Shown here: positions 1 to 8,700 of the stretch, piece after piece
How positions within the stretch are numbered: the first letter of the stretch is position 1
Layout of the letters: every line of letters begins with the position of its first letter
Assembly: GCA_004431415.1 (NCBI GenBank)
Contig: QPMI01000127.1
Span: forward strand, 62,001-126,000
Source of the DNA: Cyanophora paradoxa
Lineage: Eukaryota; Glaucocystophyceae; Cyanophorales; Cyanophoraceae
Length of the DNA: 64,000 nucleotides
Direction: 5' to 3'
Translations under genes and position numbers: made by a program
The notes under the pieces: model-generated
What the model saw: only the letters and a program-made list of their open reading frames with translations
What the model was told of the DNA's origin: nothing
Database searches by the model: none

Positions 1-105
1 ATGTTCTCCGTCAGCGCCTGCGACGATGGGCCCGGCGCCCCGCCCTGCAACACCACAGGCCTCTGCGCCAACGGCTGCCCTCCAGGCGCCACAAGATGCC
101 CCTAA
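1..105 (+). pseudogene. Cys-rich repeat protein fragment at the window edge
   Basis: The first base opens a 34-codon frame ending at a TAA at 103-105. It contains one repeat of the type CNTTGLCANGCPPG, the same family as the ORF from 379 and the stalk of the gene at 3427-5083. The first codon is ATG, but the window edge prevents knowing whether this is the true start. About 270 bases follow (106-378) with no supported gene. The piece is probably a broken part of a larger repeat protein; no function beyond an extracellular-type disulfide-rich stalk can be inferred. Confidence 0.45.
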
Positions 106-378
106 CTCACATCCAGTGCGAGTCAGCTAGCTGCTCTCCCTCGCCTACGCCGGCGCCCCCGGCCGGCCCGCCCTCTCCCCTCCTCGCGACCGAGGCCGAG
201 GCCGCCTGCGCCGCGGTCGCGGGGGCCACGCTGCCCGGAGTGCCGGCGACCCTCCCCCGCCTCACTCTTCTCTCCGTCAGCGGCCTCTGGCCGCCGGCGC
301 CGCGCACCCCGCGGCCGCCGCTCGCGGCGACGGAGCCGTACCGCCTCCACCACGGGCTGTCGGGATCACGTTGCTTGA

Positions 379-1317
379 GCCCACGCGCCCGATGGTGATC
401 GACCCCACGTCGCGCCCGCTACCAATGCTGATCGAGTTCGCCCCGGGCGGGGCGTCCAGCCCCCCAACGGCAACGGCTGCCCCCCGGGCTCGCAGAGACT
501 CACAGGTTGCACAGACCGCATTGGCGCCGTCTGCTCGACCACCGGCCTGTGCGGAAACGGGTGCAGGCCGGGGGCAAGTGTGATCTACGGGTGCGTCGAA
601 GGCCCCACGTGCTCCTTTGATGAAAAATGCGCCAACGGATGCGCCCCAGGCATGCGGCGCGCCGCGGGGTGCGCAGAGGGGGACACATGCTCAATCGACG
701 GGAAGTGCGGCAACGGGTGTTTCCCAGGATTGCGGCCTGTCTTCGGCTGCCCCGAAGCACCCCTGGGGGTGCCTGTCTGCTCTCGTGATGGCAAATGTGC
801 GAACGGCTGCTTCCCCGCGGAGTCCCTCATTTTCTGCGAGGAGGGGCCCGTCTGCTCGATCGGCGGCACTTGCGCAAACGGGTGCCCTCCCGGCGAAAAA
901 CCGCTCGAGGGGTGCTCGGAGGGCCCGACCTGCTCGCGGGACGAAACGTGCGCCAATGGGTGCCCTCCCGGGACCCGGCCTTTGCACGGGTGCGAGGAGG
1001 GGTATGGCAAGTTCGTCTGCTCCCAGGATGGGAACTGCGCCAACAAGTGCCCGCCTGGGAGAGTGCCCCTGAACGGGAAAAACCCAGGGAGGAGGGTAGA
1101 CCCAGGCGCGGCTGCCCTCCCGCGCACCCGCGTACCAAGCCCGATCGCCCCCGGTCATGGCCAGGCGCCCGCCCCAGGCAACCAGCCCTACCAGTGCGAA
1201 GGCGGCGATGGCGCGGGTGATGGTTGCCATTGCAAGCTGCTCAAGGTGTGGGTAGGAAAATATGTATATATATATTTATACTGCTACTCCAACCAAAAAA
1301 GTGATATACTCTGCTAA
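379..1317 (+). pseudogene. Cys-rich CANGCPPG-repeat protein, 5' incomplete
   Basis: The frame is open from the stop at 376-378 but has no convincing ATG at its head. From about 465 it encodes seven tandem repeats of 21-30 residues with the core GCxEGPxCSxDGxCANGCPPG, six cysteines spaced as in disulfide-bonded stalk modules. The same module forms the stalk of the membrane-anchored S74 protein at 3427-5083, so this is a paralogue or a displaced part. Repeats stop near 1077. The remaining frame to 1317 has no repeat character and lies antisense to a membrane-anchor ORF (1075-1230), so the real coding part probably ends at a junction near 1077. No signal peptide is visible because the 5' end is missing. 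Confidence 0.6.
1075..1230 (-). pseudogene. N-terminal membrane-anchor fragment
   Basis: An ATG at 1230 on the minus strand opens MATITRAIAAFALVGLVAW, a hydrophobic segment (residues ~7-19) followed by basic/aromatic sequence. It sits just downstream (in its own direction) of an AT-rich tract with TATA-like runs at 1257-1280, which would be a natural promoter. The frame continues to 691, but beyond about 1075 it is simply antisense of the Cys-rich repeats. I read it as the 5' end of a small membrane protein joined head-to-head to the repeat gene. Function unknown. Confidence 0.35.
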
Positions 1318-1580
1318 GTTTTTTTAACGTATATCGATACACTGTTCGAAACTAAACATCCTCCTCCAAAAAACTATATGTCATATAAACTCTTCAAAAG
1401 CGTCAAATCAACATTGTGACGGCCAGGTATACGTAAAGAAACAGGAACAACTTATAACTCATCGAACTGAAAGCGCCTCTGCGGGCATCACGCGCGCTTC
1501 AAACGTCGTGTCCATGGAAGCGAGGCTTATGCCAATACATTAACATATATATAACGTGCGCGCGCGCGGCGCCTGCTCTT
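1231..1580. promoter_or_regulatory. AT-rich intergenic region
   Basis: A sharply AT-rich stretch (about 1250-1440) inside otherwise very GC-rich DNA, with TATATATATATTTATA-like runs at 1260-1277 and a second TATATA run near 1545-1555. It separates minus-strand ORFs ending and starting on either side. Such AT-rich islands recur upstream of ORF starts in this block (5590-5626, 10045-10079, 22030-22066, 26890-26960) and are the likely core promoters. No gene is visible inside. Confidence 0.45.
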
Positions 1581-1853
1581 CTACTCAGCCCGGCTGGCGC
1601 CGAAGCTCGCGATCCAGTTCTCCCACTCAGGCACTGTGGCGCCGGCGCCAATGACAGGGGTCATAATCTCGATCTCCGGCGGCGCCGGCGCCGGCAGCAG
1701 CGGTCTTACGTAGATGGATCTGTCGCACCAGTGGCTCTCGGCGCTGGAGCGCCGGTCCGTGCGCGGCCGCGGCCGGCGCCGATGACGGAGCCACACTAGG
1801 AACGCGACGACGACGATGAGAGTCTCCTCGAGCGAAACTTGATCGGTCGGCAT
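1581..1853 (-). CDS. Small single-pass membrane protein
   Basis: A 90-residue ORF starting at the ATG at 1853. Residues ~8-20 (LEETLIVVVAFLVWL) form one hydrophobic helix followed by a strongly basic stretch RHRRRPRPRTDRR, which by the positive-inside rule favours a cytoplasmic or virion-interior tail. The C-terminus ends with PEWENWIASFG. The frame extends upstream through a Gln run only with a GTG, so the ATG is preferred. Small membrane proteins of this type are common in large DNA viruses, but I recognise no family. Confidence 0.5.
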   Translation of the reverse strand: MPTDQVSLEETLIVVVAFLVWLRHRRRPRPRTDRRSSAESHWCDRSIYVRPLLPAPAPPEIEIMTPVIGAGATVPEWENWIASFGASRAE

Positions 1854-2359
1854 CGCGCCGGCCGCCGCCGCGCGCGCGCGCGCCTGCTGCTGCTGCTGCT
1901 GCTGCTCCTTCTCCACTGCCGCCGCCGCGCCGCGCGCGCCGGGGGCCGGCGGGGGGCTGGATCCCCACGCGTACCGCAGCGTACGTACGCGGGGTTATAC
2001 GGGCTGTCCGGTCCCGTCCGAATCGAAGCAGATACTATGATAGCTCGCGGCGGTTCGCGCGCGGTTCCGGATCCCGCGGCCGCTTGAGCCCACCGCTGCC
2101 CACGTCGGTTCGCGGTTCCGGATCCGGATCCCGCTTGAGCCCACGACGATTCGAATATTAATTCACATCGCGATATCGATAGATCAAACTGTGAATTCGA
2201 ACATATTCGAGAATTAAAGATTGTATCGATAATATGCAACCAGAGATTTCCAGTATAGTAATACCGGTTTTGGCCAATCAGAATCGCATCGCGCGCTCGG
2301 CAATCGGCAATCGGCAGTCGATTCAGCCCCACACATCATTCATGGCCGGTTCATTCATG
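1854..2359. other. Intergenic region with direct repeat and AT-rich island
   Basis: Two direct copies of a ~35 bp segment containing CGGTTCCGGATCC and CGCTTGAGCCCAC lie at about 2060-2092 and 2110-2142; the core GCTTGAGCCCAC recurs at 373-385. An AT-rich island follows at 2148-2300 with several TTCGAA/GAATTC words arranged partly as inverted repeats (ATTCGAATATTAATTC and GAATTCGAACATATTC). No ORF here has protein-like composition. It probably holds promoters for the flanking divergent transcription units. Confidence 0.4.
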
Positions 2360-3052
2360 TTAGTTCTGGCCCCCGGCCAGGCGCCCGCTGTACCCCCCGG
2401 CGACGATCGCGACAACAGCTGCTGCAGGCCCCTGCCCTCGCCGTGCCTCCGCCTCCTCTGCCGCGAGCGCCTCGACGCCCTCGCGCACGCCGCGCGCGAA
2501 CGCCTCGATCCGCGCGAGCGCGCGGTCCGCCTTCCAGTCCCACGGCGACGCCGAGCCGATCGCCTCCTCCAGGTTGCCAAGGACGGCGCCGGCCGCCCGC
2601 ACCTGCGCGAGCGCGCACTGCACCCGCGCCGCCCGCGCCTCCACCTCCTGCAGCGCCCGGAGGACGGGCTGGAGCTCCGCCGGCGCCGGGCGCCCGAAGC
2701 GGAGGTGGAAGGCCTGGCCGAGGCTGACCGCAGGATCGCCGAAGCCCTGAGAGGATTCGGAGCGTGCGCACTGCGCGCCGCCCTTGAACTCCTGGCCAGG
2801 AGCGCGCGGGCCCGGCTCCTCTCCCTCCTCCTCCTCCTCCCCCCGCCCCCCGGGGCCGCACCACCCCAACGGGGGCCCCTGGACCGCCTGGTCGGCCGCG
2901 GCCTCCATCTGCCCCGCCACCTCCGATAGGTACCCCGCCATGTCTTTCAGGTCCTCCAGGCGGCTCTCCAGCCACGCGAGGGAGCTAGGCGTCGGCGTCG
3001 GCGGCGGCGGCGGCGGCGGCGGCACGGGGTGGCCGACAACAACGCATGCCAT
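2360..3052 (-). CDS. Hypothetical protein with helical C-terminal domain
   Basis: A 230-residue ORF starting at the ATG at 3052 (MACVVVGHPV). After a run of prolines it has an amphipathic helix (LAWLESRLEDLKDMAGYL), a Glu/Gly-rich linker, and a long Ala/Glu/Arg-rich helical region (about residues 125-215) with heptad-like spacing. The start overlaps by ~24 bases the opposite-strand ORF that begins around 3029; starts of both are therefore uncertain. No family recognised. The open frame extends further upstream (to 3367) but that part is antisense of the neighbouring gene and is left out. Confidence 0.5.
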   Translation of the reverse strand: MACVVVGHPVPPPPPPPPTPTPSSLAWLESRLEDLKDMAGYLSEVAGQMEAAADQAVQGPPLGWCGPGGRGEEEEEGEEPGPRAPGQEFKGGAQCARSESSQGFGDPAVSLGQAFHLRFGRPAPAELQPVLRALQEVEARAARVQCALAQVRAAGAVLGNLEEAIGSASPWDWKADRALARIEAFARGVREGVEALAAEEAEARRGQGPAAAVVAIVAGGYSGRLAGGQN

Positions 3053-3430
3053 GCGCTTTTTTTCTCTTCGCCGTTTGTTGTTGTCGTGCCGATAACTCGC
3101 GCCCCGCCACGCGGGTACCAGCTGGCCGGCCACGTTGACATTGACTCTGGGGCGATCCTTATCGCGGACCCCGGTTACGCCATGCGCTCCAGGGGCGGCG
3201 AGCGGGGCCGCACTCCGGCAGAGGTCGCGTATCGCGACGGCGACGTCCTGGCCCGCGCCACGCACGCCCAGCTGGCGGCCCCGACCCGGCGCGGGAACAT
3301 GACGCTCAATGCGGGGGTCGTGGCCCGCACGGGCGGCGACGGGACCGTGCCCGTCTACATCCTGCACGCCCCGAACGGCCTCGTGCGATCATCATCGACC
3401 TTCTCAATTAAGAAGTCGCCATCTATCTAG
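3029..3430 (+). CDS. Conserved-looking hypothetical protein (VDIDSG..ADPGY motif)
   Basis: The convincing coding part begins near 3100 and encodes GYQLAGHVDIDSGAILIADP followed by GY and later DGTVPVYILHAPNG. A strand-turn 'vDsG.l.i.DPgY' core is seen in small beta-rich proteins of phages and large DNA viruses, so a compact beta fold is plausible. The frame has only a GTG at 3029, no ATG; either the start is non-canonical, the 5' end is missing, or an upstream exon exists. It is convergent with the S74 gene, overlapping it by about 4 bases at the 3' ends. Confidence 0.5.
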   Translation: MADNNACHALFFSSPFVVVVPITRAPPRGYQLAGHVDIDSGAILIADPGYAMRSRGGERGRTPAEVAYRDGDVLARATHAQLAAPTRRGNMTLNAGVVARTGGDGTVPVYILHAPNGLVRSSSTFSIKKSPSI

Positions 3431-5083
3431 CCGTACACGTGCCGGGCATAGTCGTCGTAGTGCCGGGAGGCCACGGCCGGGTTGCACCCCCTGATGGGGT
3501 TCGGGAGCCAGTTCACCTGCGCCTGGTGGGCGCGGGGGGCGGGGCGGGGCGGGCGGGTGCACGTCGGAGCGCATGGTGATCGTGAGCAGGTCCTGCCGCT
3601 GCATGGACAGCAGGGTGGCCAGGATGCGGGACGAGTCGTCGCGGTCCTCGGGGCTCGGGTGCAGGGCGGTCTCGCCGACGAGGTGGAGGTGCGCGGCCAG
3701 GTCTTTCAGCGCCTTCCACAGCGAGGCCGGGATGTCCTCGAGGCGGGCGCTGCGGGCGGCGTGCGCTCAGGCGGCAGCAGGCGGCAGACGGGCGGCGCGC
3801 ACTTGTCGATCCGCACGGCGAACTTGCGCGGCGGGTGGGCGCGCAGGCTAGCCTCGACGAAGACGAGGTCCTCGGCTGGCAGCGGCTTCTTGGGCTTGAA
3901 CAGGATGCCGGCCCCGGCCTGCGGCGTGGCGTTGGGGCGCGGGCACGGCGGGCGGGCCCGGCGCACGGCCACGCGTACGGCGGCGACGACGATGCAGGGC
4001 GGCGTAGAGATGTGGAGCGTGACCAGGCACTGGGGCGCGCCGCCTGGTCAGGGGGCGGCGGCGTGCGGGCGAGCTCCCCCCGCAGCTCCTTGATTGCCTG
4101 CACGAGGAGCCCCACCAGGTTGCCGTAGGCGAGGGAGAGGTAGCCGTCAGGGTGCTCCAGTACGGCCTCGGGCATCACCTCCTGCACCTCCTGGGCGATG
4201 AGCCCCATGCGGCGGCGCCCAGCCTCGCCAGCGGCCCGGTTCCGGAATGTCACCCCCGTCATGGCCTCGACCTTGGTGAGGGCCCCCTCGATGGGCTGGA
4301 TGTCCTCCTTGAGGCGGGCATCCGAGAAGGCCGTGACCTCGTTGGCCGCCCGTTGCCACACATGCCATCGGTAGAGCAGATGAAACCCTCTGCGCACTGT
4401 GCCAGGGGCCTGGATCCAGGTGGGCAGCCGTTGGCGCAATTCCCATCTCCTGAGCAGGTGATGCCACCCTCTGGGCACCCCGTCAGGGGGCTGAACCCTG
4501 GAATGCAACCGTTGGCGCATCTGCCCGTGGCCGAGCATGCAGGCCCCTCGGCACACCCGCTGAGGGGGCTCAGCCTGGGGGGGCAGCCATTGGAGCAGTT
4601 ACCAGTGGACGAGCAGACGGGCTTCCCTTTCCCCTCGGCACACCCGTCCAGGGGGCTGGAGCCGGGGGGGCAGCCGTTGGCGCACTTCCCGTCTGCGGAA
4701 CAGGTCGGGCCCTCGGAACACCCAAGGAGGGACTGGAATCCAGGCCTGCACCCGTTGGCACACGTGCCGTCGGATGTGCAGATGGGGCCCTCGGCACAGC
4801 CCACAAGGGGGCGGGAGCCAGATTTGCATCCGTTGGCACATGTACCATCCCGGGAGCATGTGGGGCCCTCAGAGCAGCCAAGCAAGAGGCTTGTCCCTGG
4901 TGGGCAACTGAGGCTGCTGCCAGGTGACAGAGGAGGGCCATTGGCAGTGCCGCCTGTGTTGTTAGCTGCCGTTGCTGCTACTGCATCTGTCTCCTTCCGC
5001 TTGCGCAAGACGAGCATAATGCCCACTGCGATGGCCGCTGCTGTCGCCCCCGCGAGGAGCAGCAGGGTGCCAGCCGGGGCCAT
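3427..5083 (-). CDS. Membrane-anchored Cys-rich stalk protein with S74 auto-processing domain (frameshifted)
   Basis: Starts at the ATG at 5083 with a hydrophobic anchor (GTLLLLAGATAAAIAVGIML) and a basic stop-transfer RKRKE. Seven to eight Cys-rich repeats of the CSxDGxCANGCPPG type follow to about 4350. After one frame change near 4340-4352 comes a peptidase_S74 intramolecular-chaperone domain (about 4080-4330) with SDARLKEDI, MGLIAQEVQEVMPEAV and LVGLLVQAIKEL. The Ser and Lys of SDxRLK, the self-cleavage dyad of this family, are both present. Two or more further frame changes in G-runs separate the rest, ending DYARHVYG at 3427. Known S74 proteins trimerise, cleave themselves and release mature fibres; here that would give a surface fibre. 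The frame changes may be indel errors or decay. Confidence 0.7.
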
Positions 5084-5110
5084 GTCATATGTCACAGCGA
5101 CAAGACAAAA

Positions 5111-5386
5111 TTAAGTTTTTGTGTTGCCCCTCTCCTGAACCAGCAGCATGGGGGCTGCGGCAGGGGCGAAGATGCCCTCCAGCCAGGGCTTCCAGATGGC
5201 CAGGGGCTCGGCGAGGACACGGAACTGGGTCGCGCAGTTGGCGGCGGCGGCCGCCGCCCCGATATGCGCCATGAGCGTGCTCTTCCCGGCGCCAGGCGGC
5301 GCCTCGAAGGCGATGTAGGGCGGCGGCGCCAGCGGCGCCGGCGGCAGCGGGCGGCTGCTGCTGGTGCCGGAGGCGGCGGCGGGCAT
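5111..5386 (-). pseudogene. Deoxynucleoside kinase-like N-terminal fragment
   Basis: A 91-residue ORF from the ATG at 5386. It has a beta strand and P-loop YIAFEAPPGAGKST, a helix, and then VLAEPLAIW, matching the order 'FEGxxGxGKST ... EP..W' of the deoxynucleoside/thymidine kinase family that phosphorylates dNs for DNA synthesis. The family is normally about 200-250 residues; this ORF stops right after the EPxxW region, so the lid, the DRS/ERS motif and the C-terminal half are missing. The stop lies 28 bases from the start of the S74 gene on the same strand. I read it as a truncated remnant. Confidence 0.6.
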
Positions 5387-5626
5387 GATGTCGCTGGACG
5401 GACCGGCGAGTAAGTGTACACATACCCCCCCCCCTCAATGGAGACAGGCCCGGAAGTCTTTGTCGTGACGTACTATGCGACGCATGGAAGCTGGACACCT
5501 ATATGTGCATATGCGCACCTCCTGGCAGTCACAGCGTCATCGCCACTGCAGGGCGGTGGGGCGCAGTGTGCTTCAATATGCACGCATCCCAAAGCAGCCT
5601 GTTACGTACTACGGTATTTGTAAGAC

Positions 5627-6760
5627 ATGTATACATATGTCACTGAGTCATATCATCTCGCGGGCGCCGCCGCCGCCACGCACCAGCGCTCCGTCGCCCC
5701 TCCCCTCGGTGGCGTTCTCCCTGCGGCCAGCCTCGCCGGCCGCGGGGCCTGGGACAGCCCCTTCTTCCCTGTTGAAGAGCACCTGTCGGTCGAGGTCGCG
5801 GTGGCGCCTCCCACGGCGGGCGACGTCATGCCGACGTCACTCTTCACGGTGACCGTCGGCGCCCTTGCCTCGGGCCAGATCCTGTGCGTCTCCCGGGTCC
5901 TCGTGACGCGGGTCCCGCGGGCGACCGCCGACACCGTCGGCACCATCCCGGTGAGCTTCTCCGGCCACGAGCTGGAGATCGCGTGGTCGGCCATGGCGGT
6001 GGACAGCAGCTGCAGCAACGGCGGCGGCCTGATGGGCGCCTCGGCCTGCCGCCTTGGCGACGGCGGTGGCTACGGGACCATCGCCCTGAGCCACCAGGCG
6101 GAGTCGGCGGCGGCGGCCGGGCCAGAGCGCCTGCCCCCCTGCGCCCGGTTCGGTGGCCCGATGCACGTCGTCTCCGCGCACGACGCCTCGTACAAGCTCA
6201 TCGACATCACCGCGGCCAGCGGGGCCTGCCCCGTGTACGCCACCGGCCTCCTCGGCCTGGGCATGCAGCCCCGCGTGAACCACGACGTGTTCCTCAAGAT
6301 GGTGGACGGGGAGTCCTCCCACACGGGCATCCTGGGGACCTGCCTTGTCCCCTCCGCCGCCGGCCTCGCCCCTGCGGCAATCTGCACCGACTGGCCAAAG
6401 TGCACCAGGGCCAGCGTGGTACGGCGGCGGGAGACCAACGCGGCGGCCGAGGCGGCGACCCTCGCTGCGATCGTATCCCCCTCGGACCCACGGACGCGGC
6501 GCGCCGCCCTGACCGGCCTGAGCGTCCAGCCGGGCAGCCAGACGGCGGTCGCGGTCCTGGGCCGCGGCGGGGCGTGCGTGGCCTACGGTTCCCGCTTTGG
6601 GGCGGTTCTCCTCTCCCCTGCCAACAGCTGGACCTCCCTGCGCGACTGCCCCGGCCGCGCCCCGCCCACGGTCGCCCCCCTCACGCGCGACTCCTGGCTG
6701 ATCGCGGCACCTCTAGATAGCGGGGGCCTCTCAGTGATAGTGATGGGGATGAGCCAGTAG
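5627..6760 (+). CDS. Hypothetical 377-residue protein
   Basis: One of the few long uninterrupted frames of the left half. The ATG at 5627 is preceded by a relatively AT-rich stretch (5560-5626). Composition is Ala/Gly/Val/Ser-rich with alternating hydrophobic residues and about ten cysteines, which suggests a beta-rich, possibly exported or virion protein. No signal peptide, transmembrane helix or known motif is evident. It ends VIVMGMSQ. The 3' flank leads into the membrane-anchor ORF and the large palindrome. Function unknown. Confidence 0.6.
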   Translation: MYTYVTESYHLAGAAAATHQRSVAPPLGGVLPAASLAGRGAWDSPFFPVEEHLSVEVAVAPPTAGDVMPTSLFTVTVGALASGQILCVSRVLVTRVPRATADTVGTIPVSFSGHELEIAWSAMAVDSSCSNGGGLMGASACRLGDGGGYGTIALSHQAESAAAAGPERLPPCARFGGPMHVVSAHDASYKLIDITAASGACPVYATGLLGLGMQPRVNHDVFLKMVDGESSHTGILGTCLVPSAAGLAPAAICTDWPKCTRASVVRRRETNAAAEAATLAAIVSPSDPRTRRAALTGLSVQPGSQTAVAVLGRGGACVAYGSRFGAVLLSPANSWTSLRDCPGRAPPTVAPLTRDSWLIAAPLDSGGLSVIVMGMSQ

Positions 6761-6998
6761 ACAGACGGCGCATCATTGTTTCGTATGCGCCCCAGTCAGG
6801 CGCATCATCATGTCTCGTGCATGTACATTTCATATATGTATGATTACTACACAGCCCACTCGCCGCCGGAGTGGGCCCCGACCCAGGCCGCGCGCCGTCG
6901 GTCGGGCTACAACTTCGGTAGTGGCTCAAACTGGAGAGAGGGGTATACGTAGATTCCGATTTTTCCTGGCTGCTAGAGTACAGGTGGCAGCGGTATCG

Positions 6999-7140
6999 AT
7001 GATGGGGGCAGCGGCGGTGATCATGATCATCATGGCATGGTCGTGATCATGGCCGTTCTGGTGCTGATACTCATCCGGCGCCGCTGGCGGCCGACGACGG
7101 CTGGCATGCCACCGCCGTCGCCGCCTGTACCGCCTACAGC
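6999..7140 (+). pseudogene. Membrane-anchor fragment next to the palindrome
   Basis: From ATGs at 6999-7004 and, in the next frame, at 7037 the sequence encodes hydrophobic stretches (GAAAVIMIIMA and VVIMAVLVLILI) followed by RRRWRP. Joined by one frame change they make one long transmembrane anchor with a basic stop-transfer, resembling the anchor of the S74 gene. It runs directly into the left arm of the palindrome at 7141, after which no protein-like sequence remains. Likely a truncated gene 5' end. Confidence 0.3.
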
Positions 7141-7452
7141 GGTGCCCGCACCACGCATACCCCCCCCCTCCCCCCGCACCACGTACCCCGCACCCCCGCA
7201 CCCCCCGCACCCCCCCGCACCCCGCACCCCCGCACCGCCCCGCCCCCCCCACCCCCCCCCCCCCCACCCCCGCACCGCGCACCACCGGTGTTGGTTGGCC
7301 AACCAACACCGGTGGTGCGCGGTGCGGGGGTGGGGGGGGGGGGGTGGGGGGGCGGGCGTGCGGGGGTGCGGGGTGCGGGGGGTGCGGGGGGTGCGGGGGG
7401 TGCGGGGGTACGTGGTGCGGGGGAGGGGGGGGTATGCGTGGTGCGGGCACCA
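7141..7452. repeat. Giant near-perfect palindrome
   Basis: The centre lies between 7298 and 7299 (TTGGTTGG/CCAACCAA) with no spacer. The first ~35 bases on each side are perfectly complementary, and the arms match for about 155 bases each, differing mainly in lengths of C or G runs. The outer ends are GGTGCCCGCACC (7141-7152) and GGTGCGGGCACC (7440-7451). Arms are built from GCACCCCC-type (complement GGTGCGGG) repeats. See findings for possible meanings. Confidence 0.85.
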
Positions 7453-7895
7453 GGGGGGTACAGGGCTGGTGCTGGGTCAGGTGCCAGTGTGACATCGTCG
7501 GTGTACTTTCGAGAGGTGAGTCACGTGGGGGGGGTCCGGGGTCTGAATCGGTCGGGTAGCGGGGGGGGGGGGGGGTGGGGGGTACCTGGACCCGGCGGGG
7601 GGAGGGGGGGTACCTGGACCTGGGTGGGGGGGTACGCACCCGACCATCTCGGGTACAGCTCCCTACGTTCGCAGTCGGGGCCGAGTCAAAGACCGTGGGG
7701 TTCGAATCCAGGCGGGGCCACGCCCGCACCCCGCCTGACGTCCGGCGTGGTGGGCATGCAGATGGGGACGGGCGCCCAGTGCTGTGGACGTCGCTGTGGG
7801 CGGGGTACATGGTTATCCCAGTACACTGGACGACCGCGGCCGTGCGGGCGGGCGTATTATCCGTGCAGTTGGTGTGCAGGGGGGCGAGTGGTCCG
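7453..7895. other. G-rich low-complexity region
   Basis: Contains long G runs (7561-7575 and others) and two copies of GGTACCTGGACC at about 7582 and 7611. There are enough G tracts on one strand for quadruplex structures. A tRNA-T-arm-like GGTTCGAATCC occurs near 7699 but without matching tRNA arms. Nothing else of gene character is seen before the zinc-rich ORF, though its frame stays open upstream to 7575. Confidence 0.5.
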
Positions 7896-8483
7896 ATGCC
7901 GCATACGAGCACAGGTCTGCGCTGCCGGGTCGATGGATGCACTTCACCGCGGCCAACACGTGGTCGCCTGTGCTGGAGTCATCGTCGCAAGGAGAACACG
8001 CACCCTCTGTGTCAGCTCGACGGGTGCATCTTGCGGGCGCACCTGACCAGCGCCGGGGAAGTCCACCGCTTCTGTTGGCACCACCGGACCTGGGGTATAC
8101 AGCAGGAGGAGCAGCAGCAGCCTGTCGCCTGCAGCACGGAAGGATGCCCCTGGCCGGCGGCGGGGGGCGTCTCCAATTGCACACGCCACGGCGGTGGCCC
8201 GCGCTGCTCCTGCTGCGGGGGCCTGTCGGCTACCGGCGGCGGCGGCGGCCTCTGCCACGCCTGTGGCGACGGCAAGCGGCGCTGCTGCTGGCCGAGCGGT
8301 TGCGACAAAGACGCCGCAGCGGGTGCCCCCCTCTGCGCGAACCACCGTGTCATGCTCCGTCAAAAAGGGCGGTGTCCGTCTGCCGCTCTCGTCGCACTGC
8401 CCCTCTCTCGAAAACTGGATCACCTTAGATTCGTGTTCTCACAAGCCCCGCTGAATCTGCCCTTATATGAAGGAGGGTGGTGA
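7896..8483 (+). CDS. Multi zinc-finger protein with WRKY19-like modules
   Basis: 195 residues from the ATG at 7896 (an in-frame ATG at 7809 is an alternative). It has four modules of the form C-x4-C-x(8-17)-C-x2-H: CRVDGC..CWSH, CQLDGC..CWHH, CSTEGC..CTRHGGG, and CWPSGC..CANH. The third, with CTRHGGGPRC, closely follows the 'CxxEGCxxxA..G.CxxHGGGxRC' finger found beside WRKY domains and in many algal and oomycete proteins. Two further CxxC pairs lie between. It is probably nucleic-acid or protein binding. The last ~22 codons and the stop are supplied by a repeated inverted-repeat element (8416-8600), so the C-terminus may have been replaced by insertion. Confidence 0.6.
   Translation: MPHTSTGLRCRVDGCTSPRPTRGRLCWSHRRKENTHPLCQLDGCILRAHLTSAGEVHRFCWHHRTWGIQQEEQQQPVACSTEGCPWPAAGGVSNCTRHGGGPRCSCCGGLSATGGGGGLCHACGDGKRRCCWPSGCDKDAAAGAPLCANHRVMLRQKGRCPSAALVALPLSRKLDHLRFVFSQAPLNLPLYEGGW
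8345..8415 (+). repeat. Outer part of inverted duplication (left copy)
   Basis: This segment, the end of the zinc-finger ORF, recurs in reverse complement at about 12,730-12,797, directly continuing the repeat element on both sides. The duplicated block therefore includes both coding DNA and element E1/E3 and flanks an intervening ~4 kb in inverted orientation. Confidence 0.8.
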
Positions 8484-8600
8484 AGGTCGTCGAGAGGGCG
8501 GGGTCGGCCGCGGGTCGCGAGCGATGTTGCTCGATGCACCTCGGTTCTATATAGGCTGAACTGCCTCCGCTTGTGAGAACATGAATCTAGTGTAGTCCAA
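8416..8600. mobile_element. Terminal-inverted-repeat element E1 (MITE-like)
   Basis: About 185 bp. Left end CTGGATCACCTTAGATTCGT continues as GTTCTCACAAGC; the right end is the inverse of TGGACTACACTAGATTCATG with the same GTTCTCACAAGC. Inside each terminus lies a TATA-like word (CTTATATGAAG near 8463 and TCTATATAGG near 8547), about 25 bases from the conserved TTGTGAGAAC core. No coding capacity. Other copies: 8701-8755 (part), 12,579-12,729 (left end truncated) and 12,806-12,990 (full). Confidence 0.75.
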
Positions 8601-8700
8601 TCTGAGACAGGGCCCTAGTGTGTTTCCATATTTGCGGGGGGGGGGCAGGGACGCCCCTAGCCTGGCCTGCGCCGCCTGTGCATGTTCGCATGCTGCTGCT

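Noticed and set aside
7690-7720. tRNA-like T-arm GGTTCGAATCC
   Set aside because: The T-stem does not pair well and no acceptor, D or anticodon arms can be drawn around it.
6926-7942. Long minus-strand open frame across the palindrome
   Set aside because: Composition is almost only Pro/His/Arg from the C/G repeats; it is a by-product of low complexity.
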